Source of the DNA: Fragum whitleyi
Taxonomy: Eukaryota > Mollusca > Bivalvia > Cardiida > Cardiidae
Reading direction: 5' to 3'
Assembly (NCBI GenBank): GCA_948146395.1
Contig: OX411559.1
Coordinates: 28,302,708 to 28,366,707, forward strand
Length of the DNA: 64,000 nucleotides
The notes beneath the pieces were generated by a model. It was given only the letters and a program-made list of their open reading frames with translations, did not search any database and was not told where the DNA came from. Shown in pieces: positions 1 through 11,450 of this stretch; position 1 is the stretch's first letter, and each line of letters opens with the position of its first letter. The position numbers and the translations under genes were made by a program.

Positions 1-529
1 CTAAAGTGACCTTGTATAAGACCTTGTATAAGAAAGATTCAATTTTCCATGACACAGGCATTATTACCCTAGTTTGTTAGATTTTTCTTAGAACAACATT
101 CCTATTACCTAATAAATTTTAACATCTATATTCTTTATAGCATAACTGTCATATTCCAAGTTTATATACCTACAACTAATATATTGTTTATTCCCCTAGT
201 CTAAGTTTGATTTACACATATCCCTTCTTTTTCAGAGTAATGGTAATAAATTTAACCAATTACCTAAATTACCTTATATCCTACATTGTGCTGGTACAAA
301 TTTGAGGCAGTTGTAGTAAATAAACAGAAACATGCTCTTGTAATTAGTTCCATTGACCAAAGCCTGCTGTGGCTATTGTCGTGGCACTGTGTCCTTTGAG
401 TGTTTGTCAGAGCATCTGTGCATTGATCTATAAACTTTTCTCTTGTAAGTTTTGTACATAGAAACAATTGGATATCAGCAAAACTTTACAGAAATAAATC
501 TCTATCAAGATCTTTCAAGCAATTTTGAT

Positions 530-1187
530 GGAAAGAAAATCATTCCTTTTATGGGCAGATGCCAATATTCTCTATATACCTGGTACTATAAAATGAAATC
601 TTAAAAATGTATTTCTCAGAAAGTAATGATAGAATTTTGGTGTAATTTCACAGGAATTATCCTTGAGTGACTACATAAGATAAAATATTGTGATTAAATG
701 AGGACATGCCTTTTATTGGCAGACATCATTTTCCCGTAAGTTATATACTGACAACTCAGCATATGATATTCATTGGAATTTCTTTTATTGATTTTGACCA
801 AATTTCACAGGAATCCTTAGATGTTCCTTTAGTATACTGCAAAATATCTTTTATAATGTTGTTTTCCTATATGTCACACAGTGAAAACTTAGAAAAAATG
901 ATTTCATCAGCATGGCTTTAGACCAAATTTCCCTGGAAAGATCCTTTGGTGAGCCTTAATCAGACTGCTGAAAATTATTCAAATTGAATGAAAAGCATAC
1001 CTTTAATTGGCAGAGGTCATTTCATGTATGTTATATAGTGAAAAAACTTTGAACATTTTTCTTTGGATATAATGTAAATTTTGATTCCTTTCAAATTGTT
1101 CCAGCAATTTCCTTAGATGATCTCATCTCATTATATCAGTAGATTCAGGCAGGTGGAGCAAATCAGGCCCTTAAGCGCCTTTAGTTT
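530..1187 (+). repeat. Degraded interspersed element with irregular ~150-bp internal units
   Basis: Blocks reading 'ATTTCACAGGAAT..CCTT' and 'TTTAATTGGCAGAGGTCAT' recur at about 644, 800, 927 and 1000. The block ends with GGTGGAGCAAATCAGGCCC, close to the end of the better element at 42041-42445 (TGTGGAGCGAATCAGGCAC). It is an old copy of the AGCTCCACTGGC-type family described at 56612. Confidence 0.5.
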
Positions 1188-1534
1188 TGTATACTACCAG
1201 AGGTAAAGCATAGAATTTAATCTCCAACCTCTCCCTAAATCTTTTGAATTTCAGATATAAAGTTTGAGTTTGGGGTAATTGGTTGCATGAATTGTCTGAA
1301 TTTCTTGTTACTTTTTCATGGTATAGCATCCATATCTAGTTGTTAAAAACAAGTTATATAAACATTCTATTATTCAGACAAGTTAATAATGTCTGTTGTG
1401 TGCAACATAAAGCAGTAGATAAACCTTGTAATAATATCCACTTTAGCAATATATTTGTATTTTGGAAGTTGCCTTGTGTTCAGGATTTAAACTGTTAGTT
1501 TTTGATAATGTTTTGAAATGACACCCTCTTTTGC

Positions 1535-1604
1535 ACATACTTACATTTGCAAACTGGGGTCTCTTTCATAAATATATGCAAATGTTTTCATCCTGAATAC
1601 AGGG
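1535..1604. repeat. Half copy of the CAGCCCTG palindromic MITE
   Basis: The end TCATCCTGAATACAGGGCTG matches the right end of the complete palindromic element at 54749-54885 (ACATCCTGAACACAGGGCTG). The adjoining ATGCAAATGTTTT also matches. The other arm is degenerate or missing. Confidence 0.45.
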
Positions 1605-2065
1605 CTGGTTTCATGGTATATTTTTCTTTTGTCTATTCATATTATCATTTGTCTCATTCTCTGTATTTAGGATTAACTGTTTATATTCCAATTTGCCCTT
1701 TTTCAATAATTTGTTTAGTACCAGATATATTCTTTCCTTAATAACATTACATAGGGAAATGTCTCATTAAATAGAATGTCTGTTTAAACAAGAAAACTGC
1801 ACTCATTACAACTTTGATAATCCAGGCTAGAGAATGAATGAGGTTTCAGATTTCCTAACATGCACTTATATTATCTTTGAATGATTCAATAGGTCTATTA
1901 TGTGACTGAAATTTGATCAAAGAGTAAAACACAATGAGCATGTCAAATTGAGAACATGAAGTAAACAAAACTTCCGGTATCTAAGGTCTTTATTTATGAA
2001 ACAGCTTTGCTCATGACCTGTAGTTTGATCGTCTCAGTGTACAACCTTAAGTCAACATATGGATG

Positions 2066-2135
2066 TCTCAGTGCAAAACAGTTGTAACTGCCTATATTGT
2101 TATAGGCAGTAGTAACTGATTTGTTGTGAGTCAGC
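2066..2135. repeat. Short palindromic hairpin element (type B)
   Basis: The sequence runs from TCTCAGTGCAAAACAGTTGT through CTGCCTATA to the inverted arm TATAGGCAG...GAGTCAG. It is the same family as 25224-25290 and 48463-48534 and is related to the GGGGTCA hairpins at 13929, 35353 and 53169. No coding potential. Confidence 0.55.
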
Positions 2136-3118
2136 GATTTATGATATTATTATTATCAGTGTTGCTTTGTCTCTTTTTTCAACAGTATTCCTTATCCTTA
2201 TCTCCATGAATCATATGTCTCAAAATAGATGAAATCAAAGGCAAATATTAGCTGTCTGAATATTCTAATTGGCTCTTGATCAAGAACTTAATCTAAACTT
2301 AATTTTGCTTAACATCTCTGAAATTGCAAGACATTGAATTAAATATTGTATTATATGATACAATTATATTATATTATTATTATAATATTGAAACATAGTT
2401 TTGGGGGTATATAGCAGTCAGCTTGTTGGCCTGTCTGAAAACGGCAGATTTCATTGAAATTTGACAGATTTGATCAGTATTAAGAAAAGATGTGCAAATG
2501 ATATCTAGGTTACTATCAGATGACTATGGACAGAGTTATGGCCCTTTGATGGAAAATGGCTTTCATTATTGACAAGTACTTGTAGGAAGGCATAAGTCTG
2601 CTTTGCTACAGTCTAGGTTTGGTATGAAGGCATCTGCCAAATGAAAAGTCAGGTCGAAATAAATAATTAATCATATTTTATTGTCATTATTCAAGAAAAC
2701 GTCATTTTTGTCCCCTTTGGTACAAGCTTGATAACTGTAACTGTTTTTTGCCTCATTTTACAAAGTTTTCTGTCTCATTTCTGCACCGTTTGTTTTGTAA
2801 CTGTAGCTACCAGCACATGACAATGATGTTAGTCCACATACTGATGTGAGTTGCCTCCCTTTGAAATGCTCTCTTTTTGTCCTGTTGTAGAACTAACAAA
2901 CTTAAGCGCTCTACTTGATTGCATTATTGAAAAGAGTTGTGATTATTTTTTACACACCAGCATTTTTAGATTGAGAGTTAATAGCAATTCTCTGTAAGCA
3001 CTTACACTTTTAAATAGGGAGTGTGGCACGCTATGTCTCAAATTTTGATACAATTTAAGCATGAGGATAGGGCTGACCCAAAAGTAAAAATAAGATAAAA
3101 AAATTCTTAAATCACTTC

Positions 3119-3892
3119 TGGTTGCCATGGAAACGGACGTTTAAGATTGAAAAAGTCCGTTTTTGCGAGTTTTTAAATTCAAATATATCAGTAATGCAGC
3201 ACAAACTAAAATAAAAACACATCAGATATAAGTTCCCCATCATTGTTCTCTCAAATGAATTAATAATATTTTTGGGCAGACATTTTTTACTTATGTTTCC
3301 ATAGCAACAACACACATACCATACTAAAATATTGATTTTTGCATTTTTTCAAATGTTATGATAAAATACAGACATTGTTTTCTGTTTTACAAGGAAATAC
3401 CACATTAACATTCACATAATAATAACTTTTGTGTTCGTGGCTATGGCAACATGAATTCATATCCCATAAATGAAGACAATTTCAGAACATCTTAAGAGTC
3501 CTCCATTGACTAGATAATTGAACTCCCATTCAATGTTATTATAATTTACAAAATTGCTCAGATAGACCTTAAAATAATTTGTAATAGTTGCTCCTTTTAC
3601 ATAATAAATTCTATCTACACATCAAATGTCAGTCATAAGCCAAGAAAAACAGGAAATTATAAACAACATTTTCGGATCAATTTATCAAAATAAGCCACAT
3701 TTGTTGTCATGGTAACCAATCTTTTTGACACTTACTGACACAACAAGAAGATCTAGTTCAAAATATTAGGTCCTATTCAATCAAATACATACGAAAATAA
3801 CCATCATCTTCATATAAAGACCAAATTATATAGCTTCAAAAAAGCTTAATTTTGCAAAATTCTGTGCTTTGAAGGTCGTTGCCATGGTAACC
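3119..3892. promoter_or_regulatory. Cluster of X-box-like (RFX-type) palindromes in a degraded repeat
   Basis: Five matches or near matches to the RFX X-box (two inverted half sites around AT) occur in 770 bp: GTTGCCATGGAAAC near 3120, GTTTCCATAGCAAC near 3294, GTGGCTATGGCAAC near 3437, GTTGTCATGGTAAC near 3703 and GTTGCCATGGTAAC near 3878. The flanks of the last two resemble each other (CTTTTTGACA / CTTTTTGTCA), so the cluster is probably part of a repeat. RFX factors drive ciliary genes in animals. A regulatory role for this gene is only a possibility. Confidence 0.3.
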
Positions 3893-4048
3893 AGATGATC
3901 TTTTTGTCAATTTCTTCTCTTATTATTAGTCCCCTCCTGTATGTGAAATTTCATCAAAATCGGAGACCATGTGTGCCTAAATTGAGTGTTACAGAGAATG
4001 AGTATTTATATAGTTGGCCTTTTTTTGAAGGATGATTGCAAATTTGAA

Positions 4049-4135
4049 TAAAACTTTGACAGAATGTTTCTTGGGTGATATCTACTGGACAAGTAAAATT
4101 CAGGTGAGCAGTTAAGGGCCATATTGGCCTTCTTG
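4049..4135 (+). repeat. 3' terminus of an AGCTCACCTGAG-type element
   Basis: The block CTTTGACAGAATGTTTCTTG...ATTCAGGTGAGCAGTTAAGG...CTTCTTGTT matches the right end of the full element at 59612-60822, including the CTCAGG(T/C)GAGC terminal inverted repeat. Only the end of the element is preserved. Confidence 0.5.
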
Positions 4136-4212
4136 TTAATGCTCAAGTTATTGTTAAAAACAACTATAATTCAAAGTTGCTTTTAAAAAAATGAAAAAAA
4201 AAAAAAAAAGAA

Positions 4213-4275
4213 TTTGTCTCCCACCAACGGGTTGATATGTGCAAACATATGTAGGATAGCAGCTTGGAGTTTGTT
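4213..4275 (+). repeat. Relic of the tRNA-derived SINE body
   Basis: TTTGTCTCCCACCAACGGGT followed by GTAGGATAGCAGCTTGGAG aligns with the central body of the SINE copies at 8284, 37017 and 43026 (TTTGTCTCTCACCAATGGGT...GATAGCGGCTGGAG). The tRNA head and tail are absent. A poly(A) tract lies just before it. Confidence 0.5.
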
Positions 4276-4279
4276 CAGA

Positions 4280-5130
4280 TTTACCCAAGGTAAAGGTCAT
4301 GACTGAAGGACAAATTGATAAAATTGGATAAAATTGATTTATCCAGTCCATATCTCCTAAATTTATAAATGGATTTCAACATTATTTGGCACAGTTGTTG
4401 TTCTTAATGAGTACAAGTGTCAAGAGAAGAGTTTGTTCAGGTCAAGGTCAGAGCTGAAGGTCAAACTATAAAATTGGTTTGAATTTATTTTGTCCAGAGC
4501 ATATCTCATATATTTATGAATTGATTTCAAACAACTTGGTACATTTATTCCCCTTGACGAGAACCTTTGTCATGTGAAGAGTTCAGATACACCTCACATC
4601 AAGGTAATCCCTTGAGGTCAAACCATAAAATGGATAAAATTGGTCTTGTCTTGAACAAATCTACATTAATGAATGGATTTCAAAATTACTTGGCACTGTT
4701 ATTGCCCTTAATGAATGCAAGTGTCATGCAAAGATGACATGCCTGAAGATCAAACCATACAATTGGTCTTGACTTGAGAATATCTTGTAAATTTATGAAT
4801 GGATTAAAAAAAAAAAAACTTGCCATAGTTGTTCTCCTTGATGAATGCAAGTGCCTTTCAAAAAGCCTTTTTCAATATGTCAATAGACAAGGTTACGGAT
4901 CAAGGTCTAAATTAGTCTTGTTCGGAGCATATCTATTGCATTTAGGAAAACATTTAAAGTAAATTGGTTCCCCTTGATGAGAACTAGTGTAATTTGAAGA
5001 ATTAGTAGTTTAAGGTGACAGCTTAATGTCAAAGAATAAAATTGGTCTAGTCGGAAGCTTTTTTTGTATGTCTATGATTTATTTGAAAATAATTTTGGAC
5101 AGTTGATCCCCTTTATAAGTGCTAATGTCA
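4280..5130 (+). repeat. Degraded tandem array, ~130-152 bp units
   Basis: The block 'GGCACAGTTGTT..CTT..TGAATGCAAGTGTCATG' recurs near 4388, 4539, 4691, 4822, 4960 and 5096, with 'CAAGGTCA..CTGAAGGTCAAA' between copies. Related single units occur at about 32960-33080, 34700-35040 and 39300-39480. It looks like the core of an old tandem-repeat mobile element with lost ends. Confidence 0.55.
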
Positions 5131-6003
5131 TCCAAGTAGTTTGTTTGGGAAGAAAGCAATATTTGCGGGGCATGCTATGTCTGTGACATATTTCTATTTT
5201 TTCCATGATTTTATCTATTGATATATTTAACAGTTTGGTTTGATGTAATATAGAGTTGTGCCTATTGCAGGAGAAAATATACAACTTCTCATTTTGTACT
5301 AATCAGGTTTTATTTCTAATTTTATTTCAATGTAATAAACTAATGATATTAAAAATGAATACAATAAACTGCATGACTTTGTGAAGACCAAGAATTTTTT
5401 CAGAGGGTCAGGACCCTTCTGGATCAGTAAATTTAACTGTAGGTGAGGGCAATGCTCACATGGTATTTATTTTTTGTATGAATGAATATTTGTTAAGACC
5501 TGTTACTCTTTTAGATACTTTTAAAAATCAATATTTCCTAGTATTTGAATAATTTTGATTCTTACTGGGTTTATCTTAGTCCACTTCTTCAACTTTGCTG
5601 TGGTATAGTTGACATTCCTATAGAGATATGGTTTTAAAAAAAAAATATTTGTGCCATATCTGTCACTCTACAACACTTCAATTATGGCCATAACAGAAAA
5701 AAGATTATGTTTTGTGTTTGCTGATTGTACGTGTATTTTTAACTTAAGAAGAAAACAAAGCATGAAAATGAATTTCAAGCCTCATAAAAAACAAATTTTA
5801 TTGTATATCTGAGCTTATGTTAAATCACTATTGTCTGGTTGTCTCAATAAATACAGGAGGTAATGTTTTTTGAAAAGAAAGATAATTAATGCTCTAATGA
5901 TTAGTTAAGAGTGATGACTTTTAGGTGCTTTCACAAAGCACCTTTAAAAGAAAATCTGTTAAACACCTGAAAGCAGAGTTTAACTTTTATAACTCTGTTC
6001 CAG

Positions 6004-6208
6004 GGTACTCTGATGTTACACAGACAGGAACCAGCCATGATGCATCAGGGAGAAGTCCAAACACTGTGTGAGATCACCATGAAATACCATGGACCCAATC
6101 TTACATTGCCCAGAGACCAACATGATCCAACACAGGAAGTGGCCATTGAACAGCAGCATTGTGGGGGGAATACACTTCCTGTCTTTAAGGAGAGGCTGCA
6201 ACCTGGAA
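6004..6208 (+). CDS. ERICH3: ERICH3-like exon: N-terminal half of DUF4590
   Basis: The exon follows the acceptor TCTGTTCCAG and ends before GTAGGT, phase 0 in and phase 1 out. It encodes residues 1-68 of the chain visible here. The second half reads C-E-I-T-M-K-Y-H-G-P-N and later Q-Q-H-C-G-G, the hallmark of the DUF4590 domain of glutamate-rich protein 3. The ATG at 6013 is inside the exon and three codons upstream of it are open after a good acceptor, so it is not taken as the start. The preceding exon was not found. Function is unknown beyond the family's ciliary association. The invariant Cys and His residues could bind metal, which is inference. Confidence 0.85.
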
Positions 6209-6545
6209 GTAGGTTACAGTCAATGGCTGTAAAAATGTCTAGTTATACTGTATATGTAGTTACTGCATTTAAAACTTGTTAACTGGAATGAAAATAATGG
6301 TTGTACCACACAAAAGAAAAACAGAATAATGGCAAAATGATTGAAGCTCTACTGCTTTGTATCCTTCATAACAAGTATTTCTGTACTCTAAGTGTATTAA
6401 TATTTTATCATAACCCAGTTACTCTAACAACCTAAGCTTTCAAAAAGAATCCTTTTCAACAGTATAAAATGCTAAGAAATGTATGCCTTGGCCACATAAT
6501 TTGTGAACACTTACAAAAAACTTTTCATATAACTTTTTTCTCCAG

Positions 6546-6732
6546 AGACATTTTCCTTCATCTCTCGTCGACATCGTGGTTATCCATTCAGCTTGACGTT
6601 GTACATTGACGGTCGTGTGGATTGTCGTATCAGCACTTGTTGTGAATACAAACATGGAGTTGGTGTACGTCTTGGTGGCAAAATGGGTCACTTCAGCCTG
6701 ACTCGCATCACTGGTGCCACACCATGCTATAA
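6546..6732 (+). CDS. ERICH3: ERICH3-like exon: C-terminal half of DUF4590
   Basis: The exon lies between the acceptor TTTCTCCAG and the donor GTAAGT, phase 1 in and phase 2 out. It joins the previous exon in the middle of the domain to give LQPGKTFSF, then RRHRGYPFSL, IDGRVD, STCCEYKH and RLGGKMGHF, and ends ATPCYK. These are the most conserved blocks of the ERICH3 DUF4590 domain as I know it, especially CCEYKH and the GG..GHF pair. Intron length upstream is 337 bp. The antisense 83-residue reading frame over the same bases is a shadow. Confidence 0.88.
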
Positions 6733-7126
6733 GTAAGTATTGGTGATCTGCCTTGCATGCTCAGGATATCAAAGCCCTTGTGAGGCCTGCCATCTTGTAG
6801 ATTGGTAAGATAGGCTTTACTTAGTTAAAAGGCTACCCCCACACACACACACACACACCATCCCCCCACCCCCAATGCTGTCTGAGCTCAGAGATAAGTA
6901 GTGTGAATGAAGTACATTGTTAGTGAGAAACTTTGAAATAGGCTAAAAGTTGGGATATCTCAATCATTGTCCTAACAGTTGGTTATCTTTGAATTTTTGT
7001 AAATGATGTAGTAATTTAGCATTCTTACTGTGTTCAGTTCCAATTTCCAAATAGTAAATTAGCAGTAATGTACTACTGTAGTTCCATGTAATATTTTGTG
7101 TTATTAATTCTCTTTTTTGTCAAAAG
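6733..7126. other. Intron with an (AC)n microsatellite
   Basis: The 394-bp intron carries a C-run plus (AC) dinucleotide tract at about 6836-6858, followed by a second C-rich run. Nothing else was seen. Confidence 0.75.
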
Positions 7127-7299
7127 GTGCAAGTTATGCTGTCAAGCCCCACCAAGGAGTCTTAAACTGAAGAAGGGCAGTTTTAAAAAGAAGAAGAGCC
7201 CAGAACCCCATGAAGAGGTAACCGTTGACAACACGCCAAGGTCACCAGTGGTACCAACCAAGATGGAGGAACCAGAGATCAATGGGAAAAGTGATGATG
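7127..7299 (+). CDS. ERICH3: ERICH3-like exon: Cys-rich end of DUF4590 and basic linker
   Basis: The exon follows the acceptor GTCAAAAG and ends at GTACGT, phase 2 in and phase 1 out. It completes Y-K-C-K-L-C-C-Q-A, so a cluster of four cysteines straddles the exon join (CYKCKLCC). A basic stretch follows (LKLKKGSFKKKKSPEPHEE), then an acidic, proline-containing linker ending GKSDD. The linker is probably disordered. The frame stays open past the donor for only a few codons, in keeping with an exon end. Confidence 0.83.
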
Positions 7300-7449
7300 G
7301 TACGTTGTTTTGAAGTACCGTTACTGTTCAAAATTGACAGAAGTTTCACTTGTGATTTTCAGTTTTAATGAAATACTGAAATCAAAGCATTTTTGGCCAG
7401 AAATGTTTGTGTACAATAGAGACATTTGTTATTGTGATGGTACAATGTC

Positions 7450-8668
7450 CAGTGTCCGTCTTCAGTTGTGTGTCATGCATCTTCCGTCGTCCACAATTTC
7501 ATTAAACATTTTCTCCTCCTAAACTGGTGGGCCAATCTTGATGAAACTTGTCAGGGATGTTCATTGGGTCAAGCTCTACCAATGTTGTTCAAAGAAATGA
7601 AATCCACCCTTAACTTTTCCTTTGCCCTTAACAAAAAAGGATGAAAATAGGAAAATCTTCAAAAATCTTCTCTGAAACCAGAGGGCAGATAGCTTTCATA
7701 TTTTGTATGTAGCATCATCTAGTGGACCTCTACCAAGTTTGTTCATATCAAGAACCTGGGGTCTTATTTGGGCTTCACCCAGGCGCAACCCTTTAAGATA
7801 GAATCTAAGAGCAAAATCTTTAAAAGTCTTCTCCTCTGAAACCAAAAGGCAGACAGCTTTAAATTTTGGTATGTAGCATCATGTAGTGGGCCTCTACCAA
7901 GTTTGTTCATATCAAGACCCTGAGGTCATATTTTTGCATGGGCACATCCCTTTTAGCTCTTTTGAGCACGAAGGGTAAAAAAAAGGAAAATCTTTGCATA
8001 GGCACATCCCTTTTAGCTCTTTTGAGCACGAAGGGTAAAAAAAGGAAAATCTTCAAAAATCTTCTTCTCTGATACCAGAAGGCAGACAGCTTTCATATGT
8101 AGTGTGTAGCATCATCTAGTGGACCTCTACCAAGTTTGTTCATATCAAGACCCTTGGGTCACATTTGGGCTCCACCCGGGTACATTCCTTTTTACATAGA
8201 ATCAAAGAGCAAAAAGGCATATCCTCCTAAAGGCTCTTGGCTGAAAATATTCCATGGTATTGATCTTATGTAGAAATTATCTCTTAGCCACCACCAAAGC
8301 GCAGTTGGTTAGGCATAAGACTTCCAATCTGAAAGTCATGGGCTTGATTCCCGGTGGTGGCAAATATCCTTTCCGATGTTTATCTCTCACGAATGGGTAG
8401 ATAATCGTAAACCTATGTGAGATAGTAGTCGGAGGCTAGGAAAGGGTGTAATGGTAGTACAGGTGAAAGAAATACCAGGAATCCATTGTAAGGTGCTCCG
8501 GCCACTGGGATATAACTCCGAAATTGTTGAAAGCGGTGTAAAACCCATTCAAACAAACAAACAAAAGAAATTATCTCCTTGTTGACATCTGCCTGTTTAA
8601 TTAATGTGATGTCCAAGGGGTCAAAGAGACTCAAGTGTGCGATTTAGGACCATCATGGTCCTCTTGTT
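7450..8668 (-). mobile_element. Tandem-repeat element (GGACCATGATGGTCC family), reverse orientation, split by a SINE
   Basis: The block 'AGCATCATCTAGTGG' recurs near 7713, 7879 and 8109 (units of ~166 bp or more). The right end contains AGGACCATCATGGTCCTCTT, the inverse of the element start seen at 57782 and 58966. A recent 60-bp tandem duplication lies at about 7938-8056. The element sits in the intron after the DUF4590 exons and carries no open reading frame. Confidence 0.6.
8284..8566 (+). mobile_element. Full-length tRNA-derived SINE with 11-bp target duplication
   Basis: The head carries A-box-like GCGCAGTTGGTTAGGC and B-box-like GGCTTGATTCCC, as in a tRNA-derived SINE. A body with CTCTCACGAATGGG and GGAGGCTAGGAAAG follows, ending in a short (ACAA)n tail. 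GAAATTATCTC flanks it on both sides (8273-8283 and 8567-8577). It is inserted in the tandem-repeat element at 7450-8668. It is the most complete of at least six copies in the window. Confidence 0.85.
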
Positions 8669-11450
8669 TTCTTATATCCTGACATGTCCAACAAGAACTT
8701 GTTACAGAATGACTCTGCTCAGACTGTTCAGAAACAATTCATCAGAGTAGATCAATACTGACTCTAAGCTTTTCTAAAGAATCAAAGAAAACTTTTAAAG
8801 GACATTATGATGTTGTTGACTGTTCAATATCTTCTTCACCCACATATGACATTATTGGACATGTTGTAACACTTGGACCATGTAACTTTTCATATTCATT
8901 AATTCTATTAAATGGATCTTAAACATACTATTTTCTATATATATATTTTTATCAAATTTATGTGATTTCTATCATTTAAGGTATTTTGTTTTATTAATTC
9001 ATATACTAGTAACAAATCTATGAAGCATACATAGTATTTTAAGTCTAAAGCTTTACATATATAAGCTTCATATAGAATTATTGTCTTTTTGTCATTATTT
9101 TTATCAAATTACTCTACAGATTTTAAGCTTCACTCGCCAAAGGCCAGCAAGCTTTTGTCAAGGCGTTGTATCTGCCATGTGTTTATGTGTGCATCGGTGC
9201 ATCTTTTTTTAAATCTTCTCCTGCCAAATCAATGGGCAAATGTTAATGAAGTATGGCAGAAATGATCCTTTAAAGACCCGTTACTTAAATTGTTCAAGAA
9301 ATTTTGATTGATCACTGAATATGGGTGTGGTATATTTTCACTTTAAAATCTGTAACACTCTCCTCCAAAAACAATTGGGCCAATTTCAATGAAACTTGAC
9401 ATGATTTTCCTTAGGTGACTTTTTACTAAAATCGTTTATGAAATTTTGATTGGTCATAGAAAAGGTGTGACAGGGAGGGGCCAATTTTCACTTTTTAATC
9501 TTTAAAATCTTCTTCAAATTGCACATTAAAAACTTCATTGACCTTGCAAAGTGTGATTGTATAAGTTTTAGAATCATTATCTCTTAAAACACATTGTTGT
9601 TATGCAACCAGCTTAATGTGAGTTATAGGGTGGGAAAAGGGTATTTGAGTAGAGGGTGATTTATACTGTATTTTGTAGGAATTAGGGCCAAACCAAGGTA
9701 ATTATCACTAATGTTTAAGAGAGACTTCAATATATTGTTTTCAGTCAAAGTTAGCTCCTTAGTGAAATACTTATTATATTACTCAGTTTTACAGGTAAAT
9801 GAAATGAGATGGATATATACTTCAATTTGAAACAAAATTTTACATGCATAGGAATATCTCGGGGTTAGTTAGAGGCTTCCAGTTTTCCAAATATCATGCA
9901 AAAATGATTAATATGAAGCCAGTGTCATAAGAGGGGGTGGAGTTATATTATGGAATGGGGTTTTATTAGAATTTTAGTTACTCCTGATTGCAAAAAATAT
10001 CAATTTTGAATTAATCTGAATGCTGTAAAATTTTAGAACCATCATTGTTTTGATTTCTATTTTGAATAGCTCTTTTTCAAATCTGGAGATGATAAAGTCA
10101 GTGGAGCAATACAGGCTCCCTTAAGCCTCTTGTTATGTATTCATCTGAAGATTTATACTCATAACAATGTATATGTCAACCCTTATCAAACTGAATCCAG
10201 GATATACCATGTGCACCTTGTAATTGAGCTGTTAAAGGTAGTAGACCTGTTTTAGTTCTTCTTAATCGAAAGTTATGATCTTTCACTATGTTAACAGAGG
10301 TTTCCTTATGAAATAATTAGGAAACTTCAGTTAACACTGTTAAAAGTCATGACTTCCTAAACATTGCGGAACAATTTTGAGTCCACTACCTTAAGCCAGA
10401 TTTGTTTCTACCGATTATTAAAAAAAGAAAAATTCCCATTATCCTTCCATTTACACCTCTCTTTAAATGGTGAATAGAATATTCATGCTTTTCATAGATG
10501 TATGAAACAGAAAGAGAACAACCAAAGAAAATGAGTGCTTGACCTAAGAATGATTATGTTTTGCATTTCATACCTCCATGGAAAGATAATGAATTCTCTT
10601 CATTATGATTAAATGAAATCTAGCAAAAGATGTAATTGTTTTACTGATACTGAAATATTTTGTATGGATATCAAGCAATGGGCAGATTTCAACCAAACTT
10701 GGCAGGATTGTTCCTTGGGTGACCCTTTTCAAAATATGTTCATGAAATTGTGATTGGCCTCCAAATATGGGTGTACCACGGAAGGGCTTATTTTGACACC
10801 GAAATCATTAACATGATCACAAAGCAGTGGGCAGATTGCAACAAAACTTGGCCTGAATATTTCTTAAAGTTGTTCGTGAACTTATGATTTACACCAAAAA
10901 ATGGGCATGGCAGGTGGAGACTTTGAAATCATTAGATGTGACTCTCCTACCAAACCCATAGGCCAATGTTTTTGGTTGCAAGTTTCTTCTTATTCATCTT
11001 TAATTATTCAGGGGAGCAACTTTAGGCCTCTTGTTATGTTTTATTAATTGTATCAATTCGTCCATCTTCTGATAGAAAATTTCTCCTACCTGGATAGTGA
11101 AAATTATATCTAGTTATTTGCTTTACAATTCATATCATACCTTATATTTGAACCCTTCTCAAGTTGTTCACAACATATTCCTGCACAGATAGGCAGTCTT
11201 GTTTAATAGCCTATACTATCTGCTTTCTAAGATACCAACAGGAATACTACAGTCAGATTGGTTAAATTCTCCTACAAAAAGGCAATTTATTTGAAATAGA
11301 ACAAAAAAAATCAGCGGGATGATGTTTAACAAATATTCATTATTATATTTACTTGCTTTTTATTTATAAACATATATTTTTGTGCTTTAATATTTATTCT
11401 AATGTCTACTTGCTCTAACATATATTCTAACATTTACTTCCTGCTATCAG
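8669..11450. other. Intron remainder with two degraded tandem-repeat elements
   Basis: An old element runs from about 9117 to 10133. It starts AGCTTCACTCGCCAAAGGCC and ends CAGTGGAGCAATACAGGC, so its termini are a degraded AGCTCCACTGGC inverted repeat. Another partial copy, 10660-11037, holds 'TTTCAACCAAACTTGGCAGG' units and the end GGCCTCTTGTT. Between and around them the sequence is AT-rich and I see nothing else. The next exon begins at 11451. Confidence 0.55.

Larger units (their letters stand above)
1..6003. other. Non-coding, probably a 5' intron: AT-rich with degraded repeats
   Basis: No convincing exon was seen. The stretch holds a degraded interspersed element (530-1187), a half MITE (1535-1604), a short hairpin (2066-2135), an X-box-like cluster (3119-3892), the 3' terminus of a tandem-repeat element (4049-4135), a SINE relic (4213-4275) and a degraded ~150-bp tandem array (4280-5130). 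I see nothing else in 1-529, 1605-2065, 2136-3118 or 5131-6003. N-terminal ERICH3 exons were looked for and not found. Confidence 0.6.

Noticed and set aside
5404..5442. Possible 39-nt microexon (E)GQDPSGSVNLTV upstream of the DUF4590 exons
   Set aside because: It has AG before and GTGAGG after, but its only open reading leaves in phase 1 while the next exon needs phase 0. No intermediate exon was found.
6013..6282. ATG at 6013 as the gene start
   Set aside because: It sits within an exon that follows a good acceptor and has open codons upstream. ERICH3-type proteins have a conserved region before DUF4590, so the start should be further 5'.
8284..8360. tRNA gene at the head of the SINE
   Set aside because: A and B boxes are present, but the sequence continues into the SINE body and no complete cloverleaf with an acceptor stem is visible.
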